DNA of 64,000 nucleotides, taken from NCBI GenBank assembly GCA_017617995.1, contig JAFZVE010000049.1, positions 62,001-126,000 on the forward strand. The letters run 5' to 3'. The stretch is from Clostridiales bacterium (GTDB taxonomy: Bacteria; Bacillota; Clostridia; Saccharofermentanales; Saccharofermentanaceae). Every line of letters begins with the position of its first letter. The stretch's first letter is position 1. The translations under genes and the position numbers were made by a program. Positions 54,601 to 63,171 of the stretch are shown in pieces. Below the pieces are notes generated by a model. That model was given only the letters and a program-made list of their open reading frames with translations, was not told where the DNA came from and did no database searches.

Positions 54601-54633
54601 TAGACGAATAGCGGAAGAGGTTTATTGGGTGGT
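54601..54633 (-). promoter_or_regulatory. ECF-type autoregulatory promoter of the sigma-fusion gene
   Basis: On the minus strand: ACCACCCAATA (54633-54623), 16 nt, CGTCTATA (from 54606), about 35 nt upstream of the GTG start. Boxes and spacing match 53035-53067. Confidence 0.72.
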
Positions 54634-54805
54634 AAGAGAAATTTTCTGCCTTTCTCATTTTATATCTATTTGAGGCTAAATGCTAACTGAGTTAACTAAA
54701 GTTTTGAGATAGTAGACGAAGACATAAACGCTTGCATTTAATATTTCGGGTCGCTAAACTGAAAAGAAGAAGACACTTCGTTATTCGTGAAAGGGGGATA
54801 AGAAC

Positions 54806-55177
54806 ATGTACGAGAATAGTCAATACAGCCCGCCTATGATCGTGAACTCCCGTGCCGGTCAGGAAGTGGCGGAGGCCAACATCAAGATCGGCGATATGAC
54901 CGGCAAGCTCGCAGAGCTGGAAATCAAACTGCAGGCCATGTATAGCGTGATGATCGAGCAGGGAATCGACCCGAAACTCTTTGACGCGAAGATCGAAGAG
55001 ATCGTGAATAACCGTTCTGCAAAAACTCCGACTTCCCAATCCCGGGCACAGAAGAAGGCGAAACAATGTCCGGAATGCGGGGTGGCTGTCAAACAGTCCA
55101 CCGAGGATCCGTTGGTCGGAAGATGCCTGTATTGCGGGGCAAAAGTGACATTCTATCCGTCGTTCACGGATAGTTAA
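54806..55177 (+). CDS. Small protein with C-terminal zinc ribbon
   Basis: 123 residues, soluble. A helical N-terminal part (EVAEANIKIGDMTGKLAELEIKLQAMYSVMIEQG) that could form a coiled coil, a short basic linker, and a C-terminal zinc ribbon CPECGVAV...CLYCGAK (about 88-113). I know no function. RBS AAAGGGGG before ATG. Its stop overlaps the stop of the convergent HD-GYP gene by 4 nt. Confidence 0.68.
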   Translation: MYENSQYSPPMIVNSRAGQEVAEANIKIGDMTGKLAELEIKLQAMYSVMIEQGIDPKLFDAKIEEIVNNRSAKTPTSQSRAQKKAKQCPECGVAVKQSTEDPLVGRCLYCGAKVTFYPSFTDS

Positions 55178-56763
55178 GATTTAAAATCGTTTTCATCTTT
55201 GTCGGGTTCGTACCCCGGATTTAACCGTATCAGTATTTCCTCGACTTCCGGTAATGCTTCGATAAAGACTTCTACGCACTTGGGATCGAACTGTGTTCCT
55301 TTTCCCTCTTCAATAATCTGTACGGATTTGGAAAAAGGAAGGGCCGGCTTGTACACGCGGGGAGAGGTCAGCGCGTCAAATACATCCGCCACTGCCATGA
55401 TTCGTGCGGACAGAGGTATAGCTTCACCTTGCAGTCCTTCCGGATAGCCTTTGCCGTCCCAGCGCTCGTGATGCGATGCTGCCATATTGCGCGCTTCAAG
55501 TAGAAACCCGTCGTCTTCGATGTCCTGACTGGCTTTGTCTATAATTGCCCTGCCGAGCGTCGTGTGTGTTTTCATTGTCTCAAACTCGTCGGAAGTTAGT
55601 TTTCCGGGTTTGTTCAGTATCACATCGGAGATCTTGATTTTCCCGATGTCGTGAAGCGGCGCCGATTTTACCACATCTTCAATATACTTCGGCGTCAATA
55701 TATCAGTATAGTAGCCCTTACGTGCTAATCCTTCCAGAATGATCTTTACGTATGCGGCGGTCTTCTGGATATGTTCCCCTGTGTCTGAATCACGAACCTC
55801 TACCATGTCTGCCATCAGGATCATGAGTCCGTCTTTCATCTTTAACGTGTTTTCGGCGTACTGCATGATGTCGTGCAGTTGCTTGGCCATCGCAGTTTCC
55901 ATCTTGCTGACGGATGTATATAGTTCTCCTACTTCATTCCTGGCACGGATGTTCTTTTGCTCTAGTTTTTTCGCACTTTCGCCCATGGCGGGATAGTCAT
56001 CTATTTTGGTGACAAAATCATTCGCGGCATTCGTGATACTGGTGATCGGATAGATGAGAAAATACTCGATAATGGCTATGTAGATCCCGGTTATGACGAC
56101 AGCAAAGAGCGTGACAACAATTGCAATCGTGCGGAGATATTTGTTAGTTTCTTTGCTGATGTCATTTTTGATATCGATCTCGACGCAGAGAAGACCTGCG
56201 GGATTTCCTTCGCTGTCAAAGATGACCTTATAACCGTTCAGCATATGGCCGTATTCTTCAGAATACCCATCGAGCACAGAACTCTCCTGCCGGCGGCTTT
56301 TCACGGCGTCCTGCAAGGCATATAAGGTTTCATCCTCGAAACTTCCTTCTTCACAAGTCGTACCGAGATAAGTATAGAGCCCGCCATTTGCCAGTTCTTC
56401 TGACGTCTTTGTGTTGATCGCATATGTGAGACTGTGGATATCGTCGATGTCTTCGAAATAGACGGCATACAGATATGAAATGTCGGAATTTTCCTTTATC
56501 CTGTTGAGACGTTCGCGCATCTCTTCGTATTCAGGCGTCATGTCGCGGGCAGAAATCAGGTCTCCGAAAGAGTAATCCGTTGTGATCGTATATGCATTCT
56601 CAAGTACGGTTTTCGTGTATTTCTCATAGCTTGCCATTACACTTTCTTTATACAAGTGATAGCCGATATACGCTACCACTACTGTCAGAACGGTAATGGT
56701 AATGAAAGAAAACAAAGCTGCAAAGATCTTGATGCTTAAACCCCTGTGTTGTCTGTTATTCAA
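55174..56763 (-). CDS. Cache/HAMP/HD-GYP cyclic-di-GMP phosphodiesterase
   Basis: 529 residues. Membrane segments at about 13-35 and 215-237 enclose an extracytoplasmic sensor domain (about 40-212, Cache-like). A HAMP linker (about 240-300) and an HD-GYP domain (about 310-515) follow. H371-D372 in LHDIGKIK and HHERWDGKGYPEG from 431 are intact, so hydrolysis of cyclic di-GMP is expected. TTG 56763 is my start choice because GGGGTG lies about 8 nt upstream; TTG 56778 is an alternative. Confidence 0.88.
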   Translation of the reverse strand: MNNRQHRGLSIKIFAALFSFITITVLTVVVAYIGYHLYKESVMASYEKYTKTVLENAYTITTDYSFGDLISARDMTPEYEEMRERLNRIKENSDISYLYAVYFEDIDDIHSLTYAINTKTSEELANGGLYTYLGTTCEEGSFEDETLYALQDAVKSRRQESSVLDGYSEEYGHMLNGYKVIFDSEGNPAGLLCVEIDIKNDISKETNKYLRTIAIVVTLFAVVITGIYIAIIEYFLIYPITSITNAANDFVTKIDDYPAMGESAKKLEQKNIRARNEVGELYTSVSKMETAMAKQLHDIMQYAENTLKMKDGLMILMADMVEVRDSDTGEHIQKTAAYVKIILEGLARKGYYTDILTPKYIEDVVKSAPLHDIGKIKISDVILNKPGKLTSDEFETMKTHTTLGRAIIDKASQDIEDDGFLLEARNMAASHHERWDGKGYPEGLQGEAIPLSARIMAVADVFDALTSPRVYKPALPFSKSVQIIEEGKGTQFDPKCVEVFIEALPEVEEILIRLNPGYEPDKDENDFKS

Positions 56764-56970
56764 TTTTCTACACCCCAAAGAAGACGCGGTGAAAAACTGC
56801 GCATATGTTTTTGCTCTGCGTCACGCTGAAACTATTATCCCCATGTGAGTGAATCCTCACGATTTTTATTATATCATGTAATATGACTTCCGAAATGTTG
56901 TTTATCATAGTGAGAGCCTTCAGACAAGAAGAGCATTATCTATGAAAGACCATCCGGTCATGACTGTGGA

Positions 56971-57855
56971 TCAATTGTTCCTGTTTCCGCCGGCGTGCTC
57001 ACCGCAGTTTATATCCAGTACCATTCTCAGCGGGTCGACAAGCGAATCCTCGTATTGGACCGCCCATTGCGGAGTGGTCTGTATCCTTCCGTTTTCGTCG
57101 ATGCTGTCGATGGTGTCACCGCTCTTCATGGGGAAGTCATTATCGAACTGATAACTTGCGATGTTATATACATAGTTCACGACATGGTTCGGGTCCATAT
57201 CCTTGAAATGCACCTGGACGTCTGCTCCGCCGAAGACGTGAAATCCCAAGGTGTCGACGAGCATCTCACCGGATTCAGGTATATTGAAGAATCGGGCATT
57301 CACAAAGAGTTGGATGAAGCGTTCTGACAGGCTGAATTTTCTTTGCGCACGAAACATTTCCGGTGTGATCAGTTTGCCGCTTTGAAATACATATAACCCG
57401 GTGCAATCCGGATAACACTCCAGTGCCGCATCTACCTGGGCCAGGAGAATCTCTGCCTGCTCCTGATACGGAAGTGCAGCACCAAGCACCGTATTGACCA
57501 GAACCGTATGCGTGCATTCGTCGATTATGTCATTTCCATTCGGGACGTCCCAGAATTGCTGCCTTTTCATATCATCGATCTGGATTCCGGACTCGGGCAT
57601 CGCCGACAGAAAAGCGGCAATAACCGGAACGCCTTCCGGCTTATCCTCCAAGATTACTTTATGGTTCGGAAGGGGAAACATAAACATATCTCCGGTACTA
57701 TCTTTGGAGGGCTCCACGTATGGCGCATCGCCAAGGTCCCCGAAATACTTTGTCATCGCATCCCGGAATTGTTCTGCTGTCGGTGTCGGCGGTTTTGTAC
57801 GGAACAGTAATTGAACCATCATCAACTCGATTTTGTTTTCTTTCTGATTCTCCAT
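56971..57855 (-). CDS. DUF4261-like protein
   Basis: 294 residues, soluble, acidic. The central ECYPDCTGLYVFQSGKLITPEMFRAQ and the later MLVDTLGFHVFGGADVQVHF resemble the DUF4261 pattern (amino-acid stretch before a conserved T-x-G-x-x-x-F-G motif). The family has no known function and sometimes accompanies suppressor-of-fused-like immunity proteins. GGAAGGG precedes ATG. No toxin-like gene is next to it. Confidence 0.6.
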   Translation of the reverse strand: MENQKENKIELMMVQLLFRTKPPTPTAEQFRDAMTKYFGDLGDAPYVEPSKDSTGDMFMFPLPNHKVILEDKPEGVPVIAAFLSAMPESGIQIDDMKRQQFWDVPNGNDIIDECTHTVLVNTVLGAALPYQEQAEILLAQVDAALECYPDCTGLYVFQSGKLITPEMFRAQRKFSLSERFIQLFVNARFFNIPESGEMLVDTLGFHVFGGADVQVHFKDMDPNHVVNYVYNIASYQFDNDFPMKSGDTIDSIDENGRIQTTPQWAVQYEDSLVDPLRMVLDINCGEHAGGNRNN

Positions 57856-57985
57856 AGTGACCCTTCCATTCCTTTACTTCATTCATAAGCTATGGGCAAA
57901 TACTTCTTGATGCTTTCCACTACAGTATATCAGAGGATGTTTCGAAAGGTTTCGTGTTTTTTTTTTCGTTTTTTCAATATGGCAA

Positions 57986-58015
57986 TTGCTTTTCGGATAA
58001 CGCCGTGTCTATAAT
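57986..58015 (+). promoter_or_regulatory. Promoter of the solute-binding lipoprotein gene
   Basis: TTGCTT (57986-57991), 18-bp spacer, TATAAT (58010-58015). Confidence 0.6.
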
Positions 58016-58071
58016 GGAATCGGGTATGGACGATACGGTTTCGAAAGGAGAATGGGTGGTACTGTTTTTCT

Positions 58072-60507
58072 ATGAGAAAAATGAAAAGAATCATTGCGTT
58101 CGTACTTGCAACAATGATGTTTTCTGCAGTCTGTGTGACTGCGTCTTCCTGTAAGAAAAAGGGAGCGGAAAAGAAAACAGTCCTCGAAACAGATCCCTTT
58201 TATACTACAAAAAGACTGGCGTTAGATCCCAAGTTCAAAGCAGAAGAGAATTTTGCTGTTAGACCGCTTGGCTTGTGGATGTGTAATGACAGGTTCGTGA
58301 CACTATATGACGTAGAAAAAAGGCTCGAAGACGACAATATATATTATTATGACGCGATGTGTATCTTCGATATGGAAGGGAACCTTCTTCAGGCGGTCGA
58401 TCTCTACGAGGTAATGTATTCAGTAAGGGGGACGGGTGCAGTAGCGCTTACTCTCTGTGAAGGTGAGCAGGGCATCCGCTTTTATTTTGAAAACTTTGCG
58501 ACGACTAAACCGTTTGATGGAACGATCCAATCGGAGGGCCAGCTTATGGATATGACGCTCAAAGAGTTCGTATACTATTGTGAGTTCGATCCGAATAGCG
58601 GAGAATTGATCGTGCCGCCAACTGAGGTCCGAACCGATCCGGATGGTGTGATTTTCCATAGCCTGCAGTTTATTGAAGGCTATGAAGTGGGCGTGGTCAC
58701 AGGCTATGTCGATGGCAAGCTCGGTTGGTTTGCGGTCCATGTTTCCAAGGATGGAGAACCGCTCTACAATATCGAATTCGATAAAGTGTTCGGCCCCGGA
58801 GTCGTTAAATTTGTGGAGGGCCTTTATGGGGCAGGTAATGGTACGGTCCTGATCGATTGCATCGGGAAAGGTTCGTTACTTGTCAAACTTGAGCTGGCAA
58901 CGGGAAGGATGACTAAGGTCACAGAAGCAAAACCGATCAGCAGTAACCAGAAGATCTCCTCGACCAGAGAAGGAAAAGGATATCTGACCAAGGCAACCGG
59001 GATCTATGAATTTGATCCGACAAATGCGGACGATGTTTGTGTGCTGAACTACGACCACTGCAATATCAACCGCTATGAGAGCCAGTCGGCAGATGTACTT
59101 TCCCTTGATGAAAACAGGATCATCCTCGGCTGCAGTCCGGTGACGGAAGGTGAGTTTTTGCTTCCGGAGCCTGCGGTCGTCTATGTCCTTGAGAAGGCCG
59201 AGAAGAACCCGAATGCCGGGAAGACTGTGCTTACGGTGGCCAGTCTCAGCGACTCCGTCTCCTATTACGAGGGTGAGGCGCTGAAGGCCTTTAACGAGCA
59301 GAATCCGGATTACTATGTGCAGCTGGTGCTATACGAGCAGAACGCGTATCAGAAGACCGGTGACGTGACAGATGATATCGACACGAGTGACCGTCAGATG
59401 TACGATGCCATGGCGATGGTCAGCGGGAGCCTCGCCATGGATATCCGTTCCGGAGACGGGCCGGATGTAGTCCTTGGCGCGGCGCAATCGCTCGACCTGC
59501 TGGACAGCCAGTATCTAATGGATCTGACATCGTACCTGGAGGGGCAGTCGTACGATGCTTCCAAATACTATTCGAAAATCATCGATGCCTCGAAGATCGA
59601 TGGGAAGATGTTTTTTATCCCGACGTCATTCACGATCACGGGCATGATTATGGATGGATCTCAACTGGATGAGAATCAGGTCGGCTTTACCTACGACCAA
59701 TACATTTCCTTTGTGGAGAATCAGCGCAACGGCAGCGAGCCGGTTACGGAATATATCAGCCGGATGCACTTCCTGAATCTCTGTTTCGAGAGGAATTACA
59801 CACAGTGGGTAAAAGATAAGAAGATGCATATCGACCAGGAAGACTTCCGGGAGATGGTTGGATTTTTCAAAGAAAAGATTCCGCAGGGCGTTTCCATAGC
59901 TCCACTGGATGTGACCGAACTCTTCGATCCTGAGGAGGAAGAAGTGCTCAAGGATATAGTATTCGTCGAGAACATCAGCGGCACCGCGGACCTGGGGCAT
60001 GCCAACTACTATTTCGATGATAATCTTCGTATCCTCGGGCTCCCGTCCCAAGATGGCACCGGCCCGTCCGCAAATATCGTGAATTCTTTCTCGATCACGG
60101 AAGGGTCCGCGGTGAAAGACGGCGCGTATGCACTTCTTGATATCCTGCTCAGTGAAGAGATCCAGAAAAAAGCGATCGATACGATCCCGATCAACCGGGC
60201 GGCAGTTTCGTATCGGTTGGAAAGACAGACAGAAAATAACCGGAACGGATATTCGTGTTTGTTCTATCCGTATTCAATTAACACTATGGCAATCGCCCGC
60301 AATCTTTCTGTTTATCCGCCAGAAGCGAAGTTCTCGGAAATACTCCTTAAGACGTTCGAATCCGTCGATACGATCTTCCTGTCCGACAATGCGATCATGA
60401 TGATCCTGGACGAGGAGATCCCCGCGTATCTTCTCGGCCAGAAAGATCTCGACAGCGTGATCGCGACGATCAACAACCGCTCGCAGAATGTCTTTAATGA
60501 GAGGTAG
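58072..60507 (+). CDS. Large lipoprotein: propeller-like domain plus ABC solute-binding domain
   Basis: 811 residues. The lipoprotein signal ends TASSC. Residues about 50-380 are beta-rich with repeating strands (VYVLEKAEK at the end), like a propeller. Residues about 390-800 resemble family 1 solute-binding proteins: VLTVASLSDSVSYYEGEALKAFNEQNPDYYVQLVLY, DGPDVVLG, YLMDLTSYLEG and GKMFFIPTSF. No ABC permease genes adjoin it. The ribosome site (AAAGGAG, 58044-58050) is 21 nt before ATG 58072. A 7-codon frame from 58052 ends in TGA overlapping this ATG, so coupled translation is possible. Confidence 0.78.
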   Translation: MRKMKRIIAFVLATMMFSAVCVTASSCKKKGAEKKTVLETDPFYTTKRLALDPKFKAEENFAVRPLGLWMCNDRFVTLYDVEKRLEDDNIYYYDAMCIFDMEGNLLQAVDLYEVMYSVRGTGAVALTLCEGEQGIRFYFENFATTKPFDGTIQSEGQLMDMTLKEFVYYCEFDPNSGELIVPPTEVRTDPDGVIFHSLQFIEGYEVGVVTGYVDGKLGWFAVHVSKDGEPLYNIEFDKVFGPGVVKFVEGLYGAGNGTVLIDCIGKGSLLVKLELATGRMTKVTEAKPISSNQKISSTREGKGYLTKATGIYEFDPTNADDVCVLNYDHCNINRYESQSADVLSLDENRIILGCSPVTEGEFLLPEPAVVYVLEKAEKNPNAGKTVLTVASLSDSVSYYEGEALKAFNEQNPDYYVQLVLYEQNAYQKTGDVTDDIDTSDRQMYDAMAMVSGSLAMDIRSGDGPDVVLGAAQSLDLLDSQYLMDLTSYLEGQSYDASKYYSKIIDASKIDGKMFFIPTSFTITGMIMDGSQLDENQVGFTYDQYISFVENQRNGSEPVTEYISRMHFLNLCFERNYTQWVKDKKMHIDQEDFREMVGFFKEKIPQGVSIAPLDVTELFDPEEEEVLKDIVFVENISGTADLGHANYYFDDNLRILGLPSQDGTGPSANIVNSFSITEGSAVKDGAYALLDILLSEEIQKKAIDTIPINRAAVSYRLERQTENNRNGYSCLFYPYSINTMAIARNLSVYPPEAKFSEILLKTFESVDTIFLSDNAIMMILDEEIPAYLLGQKDLDSVIATINNRSQNVFNER

Positions 60508-60705
60508 GATCTGAGGAAGGTCATCGAGTACATGGATGAACATGAGGACTATTTTGGATCGGCTGCAGAGTTCTGCAAGATTATCGGAGCACAGAAGAAA
60601 CCTCAATCGCTCAGCTGCAAACTCTTCAATCGTCAGAGACAGCTGGAAAAGAAAGGAATCTACTTTGACAGAACCAAAGTCACGTTCTCTCCGACGTTTG
60701 ACTGA
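60508..60705 (+). pseudogene. 3' remnant of a mobile-element-type gene
   Basis: Immediately after the lipoprotein stop, and in the same frame, 65 codons read through to TGA 60703-60705, including ATG 60532. The product DEHEDYFGSAAEFCKIIG...SLSCKLFNRQRQLEKKGIYF looks like the C-terminal winged-helix end of primase/helicase-type proteins of plasmids and integrative elements. No upstream part of such a gene exists here and no ribosome site is seen, so I call it a fragment. The family call is tentative. Confidence 0.45.
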
Positions 60706-60720
60706 CAGATGTAGGTCGGC

Positions 60721-61908
60721 TTACGAGAGTCCTTTTACCTCGTGAGTGCCTGAGTATTCCCATTCGTCGGCCTTGAAATTGAGTACGGCAGATCCGTCGG
60801 AAGGGGTGACAATATAGAGCTCTGTGCCTACAGGATAATTATCCCTCTCTTTTTCTTCGAGCATGAGACCCGTTCCGTTTGACAGCTCGATGGCTGGCAC
60901 ACCGTCAATATCATACGCAGCCGTGACCTTAACATATTCGATCGTATAATCAGAGGTTATGTATTTCGCAATGGTCTTATCGTCAAACTTGGCCTTAGAA
61001 AGAGTCGTCTGACCGCCCATTGTGTTCACGATAAAACCACCGTTGTCATTTACTTTGGGCACCATGCAGTAAAGGAATATACCTGCTGCAATGGCAATAA
61101 CGGATAGTATGATGACGAATATTTTTGCGCCTTTGTTCTTATGGTAGAAAACAGCATAAGGATCTTCGGGAAGGACACCCAGTTCGACGACATCACCAAC
61201 AAGAGGAGTTAATGCGCCTGTCCGCATATTGTCTTCTTGAAATGCCTTGTATTCTTTTCCGTGTATCTGGTATTCGAAAACAGGCGTTCCTGTAATGTAA
61301 AACCGCTGATAATGCGCATCTGAATGATCTCCCTTAATCATCTTTATATAGCCGATGCATTTGCCCATAACGGTATTCTTCGATGCTTTGGAATACCTCA
61401 TAAGTCCGTAGAGGATATAGATGATGAAGAATATTCCTCCGGCCACAAACCAGGTCCCGAACGAAATCACCATAGACTTTGTATATCCGATCGAAGGAGC
61501 CATGACAGCAGGGATAATGACGGCAAGGCCTATTATGATGGCCATCGCGGATAAGATGCCCTTAGGGATCCTGCCTTGATCCGGAAGTTCAACCTGATCA
61601 GTATTTTTCTCTCCCGGAAGAAGTGCCGCGATCCCGAAGAGTACGAAGATCCCGCCAAAGGTAAAAAAAATACCGGCAACCATCTTATTGAGCGAGAAAA
61701 CAAAGAGAAGGATCACAGCAATAACAAACAGGGCTATGGCGGAATACTTCTTGATGTTGCCACCGGCAGTATCCTCCGGCCCGAAAGTTGTTTTCGCGTA
61801 TTCCTTTATAAAGTTTTTGCTTTGCTCGATGATCTCTGAGCGTTCGTAAGCATCCGTATTCGATTGAGTACTGAAATAATAGGCATTGGTATCCTCGTGG
61901 AAGCGCAT
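60721..61908 (-). CDS. Multi-pass membrane protein, DUF3592-like middle
   Basis: 395 residues. Membrane segments at about 55-75, 78-98, 120-145, 150-175 and 285-305. The part after the fourth segment (FYITGTPVFEYQIHGKEYKAFQEDN) resembles DUF3592 soluble loops, and a beta-rich tail ends the protein. Function unknown. ATG 61908 is chosen because GTAGGA precedes it. The same frame stays open upstream through a run of ten G (61916-61925) lying 8-17 nt before the start, where slippage could change translation. Confidence 0.6.
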   Translation of the reverse strand: MRFHEDTNAYYFSTQSNTDAYERSEIIEQSKNFIKEYAKTTFGPEDTAGGNIKKYSAIALFVIAVILLFVFSLNKMVAGIFFTFGGIFVLFGIAALLPGEKNTDQVELPDQGRIPKGILSAMAIIIGLAVIIPAVMAPSIGYTKSMVISFGTWFVAGGIFFIIYILYGLMRYSKASKNTVMGKCIGYIKMIKGDHSDAHYQRFYITGTPVFEYQIHGKEYKAFQEDNMRTGALTPLVGDVVELGVLPEDPYAVFYHKNKGAKIFVIILSVIAIAAGIFLYCMVPKVNDNGGFIVNTMGGQTTLSKAKFDDKTIAKYITSDYTIEYVKVTAAYDIDGVPAIELSNGTGLMLEEKERDNYPVGTELYIVTPSDGSAVLNFKADEWEYSGTHEVKGLS

Positions 61909-61915
61909 GATCCTA

Positions 61916-61925
61916 CCCCCCCCCC
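61916..61925 (-). repeat. G10 homopolymer before a start codon
   Basis: Ten consecutive C on the plus strand (G on the coding strand) directly upstream of TAGGATC-ATG. Such tracts are prone to slippage. Confidence 0.8.
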
Positions 61926-62090
61926 GTTTTCTTGTTTCGGTCACTTTGTTTGCACGACGGACGAAAAATGTATACTAACAACAGTATAGCAAAGGTAGCT
62001 CATATTATTGCTATCCAATCCACGTGATTAGCATCTTTTAAACGGAGTGTAGAGCAGAATTAGTATGCATTTCCGGATCCTGATTCCATG

Positions 62091-62564
62091 TCAGCTTGCG
62101 ACATTCTCAGTGGGCGTGGTGCCGACAAATGCATTTGTTTCCGTGATGTGGAAATACGCATAGTAGATATTGGTACTATCGCCCAGGCCGCCGCAGGCGA
62201 TCCTGTAGTCGCCGGATTCGAGTTTCCCGAACGGAGTCAGATCGTAACTCAGTGAGAATCTCTGCTCTGGAGGCAGTTCATATGCCAGATCATGCACGGC
62301 ATACTCCTCGGCCGGAACGTAATACCAGGCCCCGTCGATCATGATCTCGAGTTTATAGTACTCGCCGAAGATCCAGATCTCTTTATCCCGGTTTTCAAAT
62401 TCCACGTTGACCTTCTGCGTATCGCCGGTCACATACATCGCGATGTTCATCGTTCCGACACCCTCGTCAACAGGAACATAATCCTTTTTCTTGGATTTGG
62501 AGCATGAACAAAGCACCAGACAACTTATCACAACCATGGATAAAACAAATACGGTTTTTCTCAT
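62091..62564 (-). CDS. Lipoprotein with bacterial Ig-like (Big_14-type) domain
   Basis: 157 residues. ATG 62564 follows GGAGCGGG and opens a lipoprotein signal ending LVLCSC. The mature part has FGEYYKLEIMIDGAWYYVPAEE, YELPPEQRFSLSYDLTPFGKLESGDYRIACG, which fits small Ig-like domains of Firmicute lipoproteins (immunoglobulin-like Big_14 pattern). It is probably attached to the outer face of the membrane. Role unknown. Confidence 0.72.
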   Translation of the reverse strand: MRKTVFVLSMVVISCLVLCSCSKSKKKDYVPVDEGVGTMNIAMYVTGDTQKVNVEFENRDKEIWIFGEYYKLEIMIDGAWYYVPAEEYAVHDLAYELPPEQRFSLSYDLTPFGKLESGDYRIACGGLGDSTNIYYAYFHITETNAFVGTTPTENVAS

Positions 62565-62785
62565 TTTGATCCCGCTCCTTTTATAATCTTGTCTTACTTT
62601 ATTAGACAATTTTCATGGCCCAATATTACATCGGAACGAAGAGATGTATATCGAATACGCCAACGGCGGATCTAAGACAAGTATAGATGTTACTTGTTCA
62701 GTTTAAGTATATCCCAATGTATATAATCCGCAATCTTCTGCATAAGGTTGTTTAATTGGCTGTAATAGTGTGCTTTTTGCTTCTG

Positions 62786-62806
62786 TTGGACGCTACTTGG
62801 ACGCTG
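62786..62806. repeat. Tandem 11-nt repeat left of the tRNA fragment
   Basis: TTGGACGCT occurs at 62786-62794 and 62797-62805, period 11. This resembles integrase arm sites, but the role is inferred. Confidence 0.45.
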
Positions 62807-62815
62807 TAAGAAATT

Positions 62816-62845
62816 AAAAACCCCGCAAACACATTGTTTGCGGGG
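62816..62845 (-). terminator. Terminator after the tRNA fragment
   Basis: CCCCGCAAACA (62821-62831) pairs with TGTTTGCGGGG (62835-62845). The adjoining AAAAA is a T tract on the minus strand. Confidence 0.85.
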
Positions 62846-62853
62846 TTCCCTCA

Positions 62854-62897
62854 TGGAGCCGATTGCGAGACTCGAACTCGCGACCTGCTGATTACAA
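62854..62897 (-). tRNA. 3' half of tRNA-Thr (UGU), truncated; probable attachment site
   Basis: Read on the minus strand, the sequence runs from the anticodon loop (TTGTAA, anticodon TGT) through a 3' anticodon stem strand and a perfect T arm (GCGAG TTCGAGT CTCGC) to the acceptor strand and an encoded CCA. The 5' half is absent: the sequence before TTGTAA cannot form the anticodon stem or D arm. This is the kind of 3' fragment left by integration into a tRNA gene. If so, the integrated DNA lies to the right and the intact tRNA beyond the window. Confidence 0.75.
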
Positions 62898-63014
62898 ATA
62901 GCGGAAGAGGTGTTTTTTATCGTTTTGTAAATGTGCCTTTGATGCCCGAAAACAGGGCGTTTGACAGATTTATCGTCGCTTATCGTTTTGCCTGTTTTTA
63001 TATGTTTATTTGTA

Positions 63015-63036
63015 AAATAAACACCAAATAAACACC
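63015..63036. repeat. Perfect tandem 11-nt repeat right of the tRNA fragment
   Basis: AAATAAACACC twice in tandem (63015-63025 and 63026-63036), in an AT-rich stretch next to the tRNA fragment. No gene is seen between 62898 and 63171. Confidence 0.6.
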
Positions 63037-63171
63037 AAAAATCGTTTCAGGATACTTGCTGGCATCTTTAGCTTTTTCTTTTTGAGAAGAGAGAAACGTG
63101 ATGACTTTTCAGAATTTTTCCCAATAGTGTAACCATATGTGAGAAAATGTCGCTAATAAGGGTGAATGCGC

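Noticed and set aside
54609-62912. Shared 14-mer ATAGCGGAAGAGGT at 54609 and 62899
   Set aside because: A few 14-base matches are expected by chance in 64 kb, and the flanks do not align.
62834-63031. Short plus-strand frame encoding GADCETRTRDLLITN
   Set aside because: This peptide is the familiar false translation across a tRNA gene; the DNA is the tRNA-Thr fragment.
63128-63157. ECF-like boxes TGTAACC and CGCTAAT with 16-nt spacing before the second sigma factor
   Set aside because: The start of transcription would fall at or after the ribosome site (63158-63164), leaving almost no leader. It remains possible only for a leaderless mRNA.
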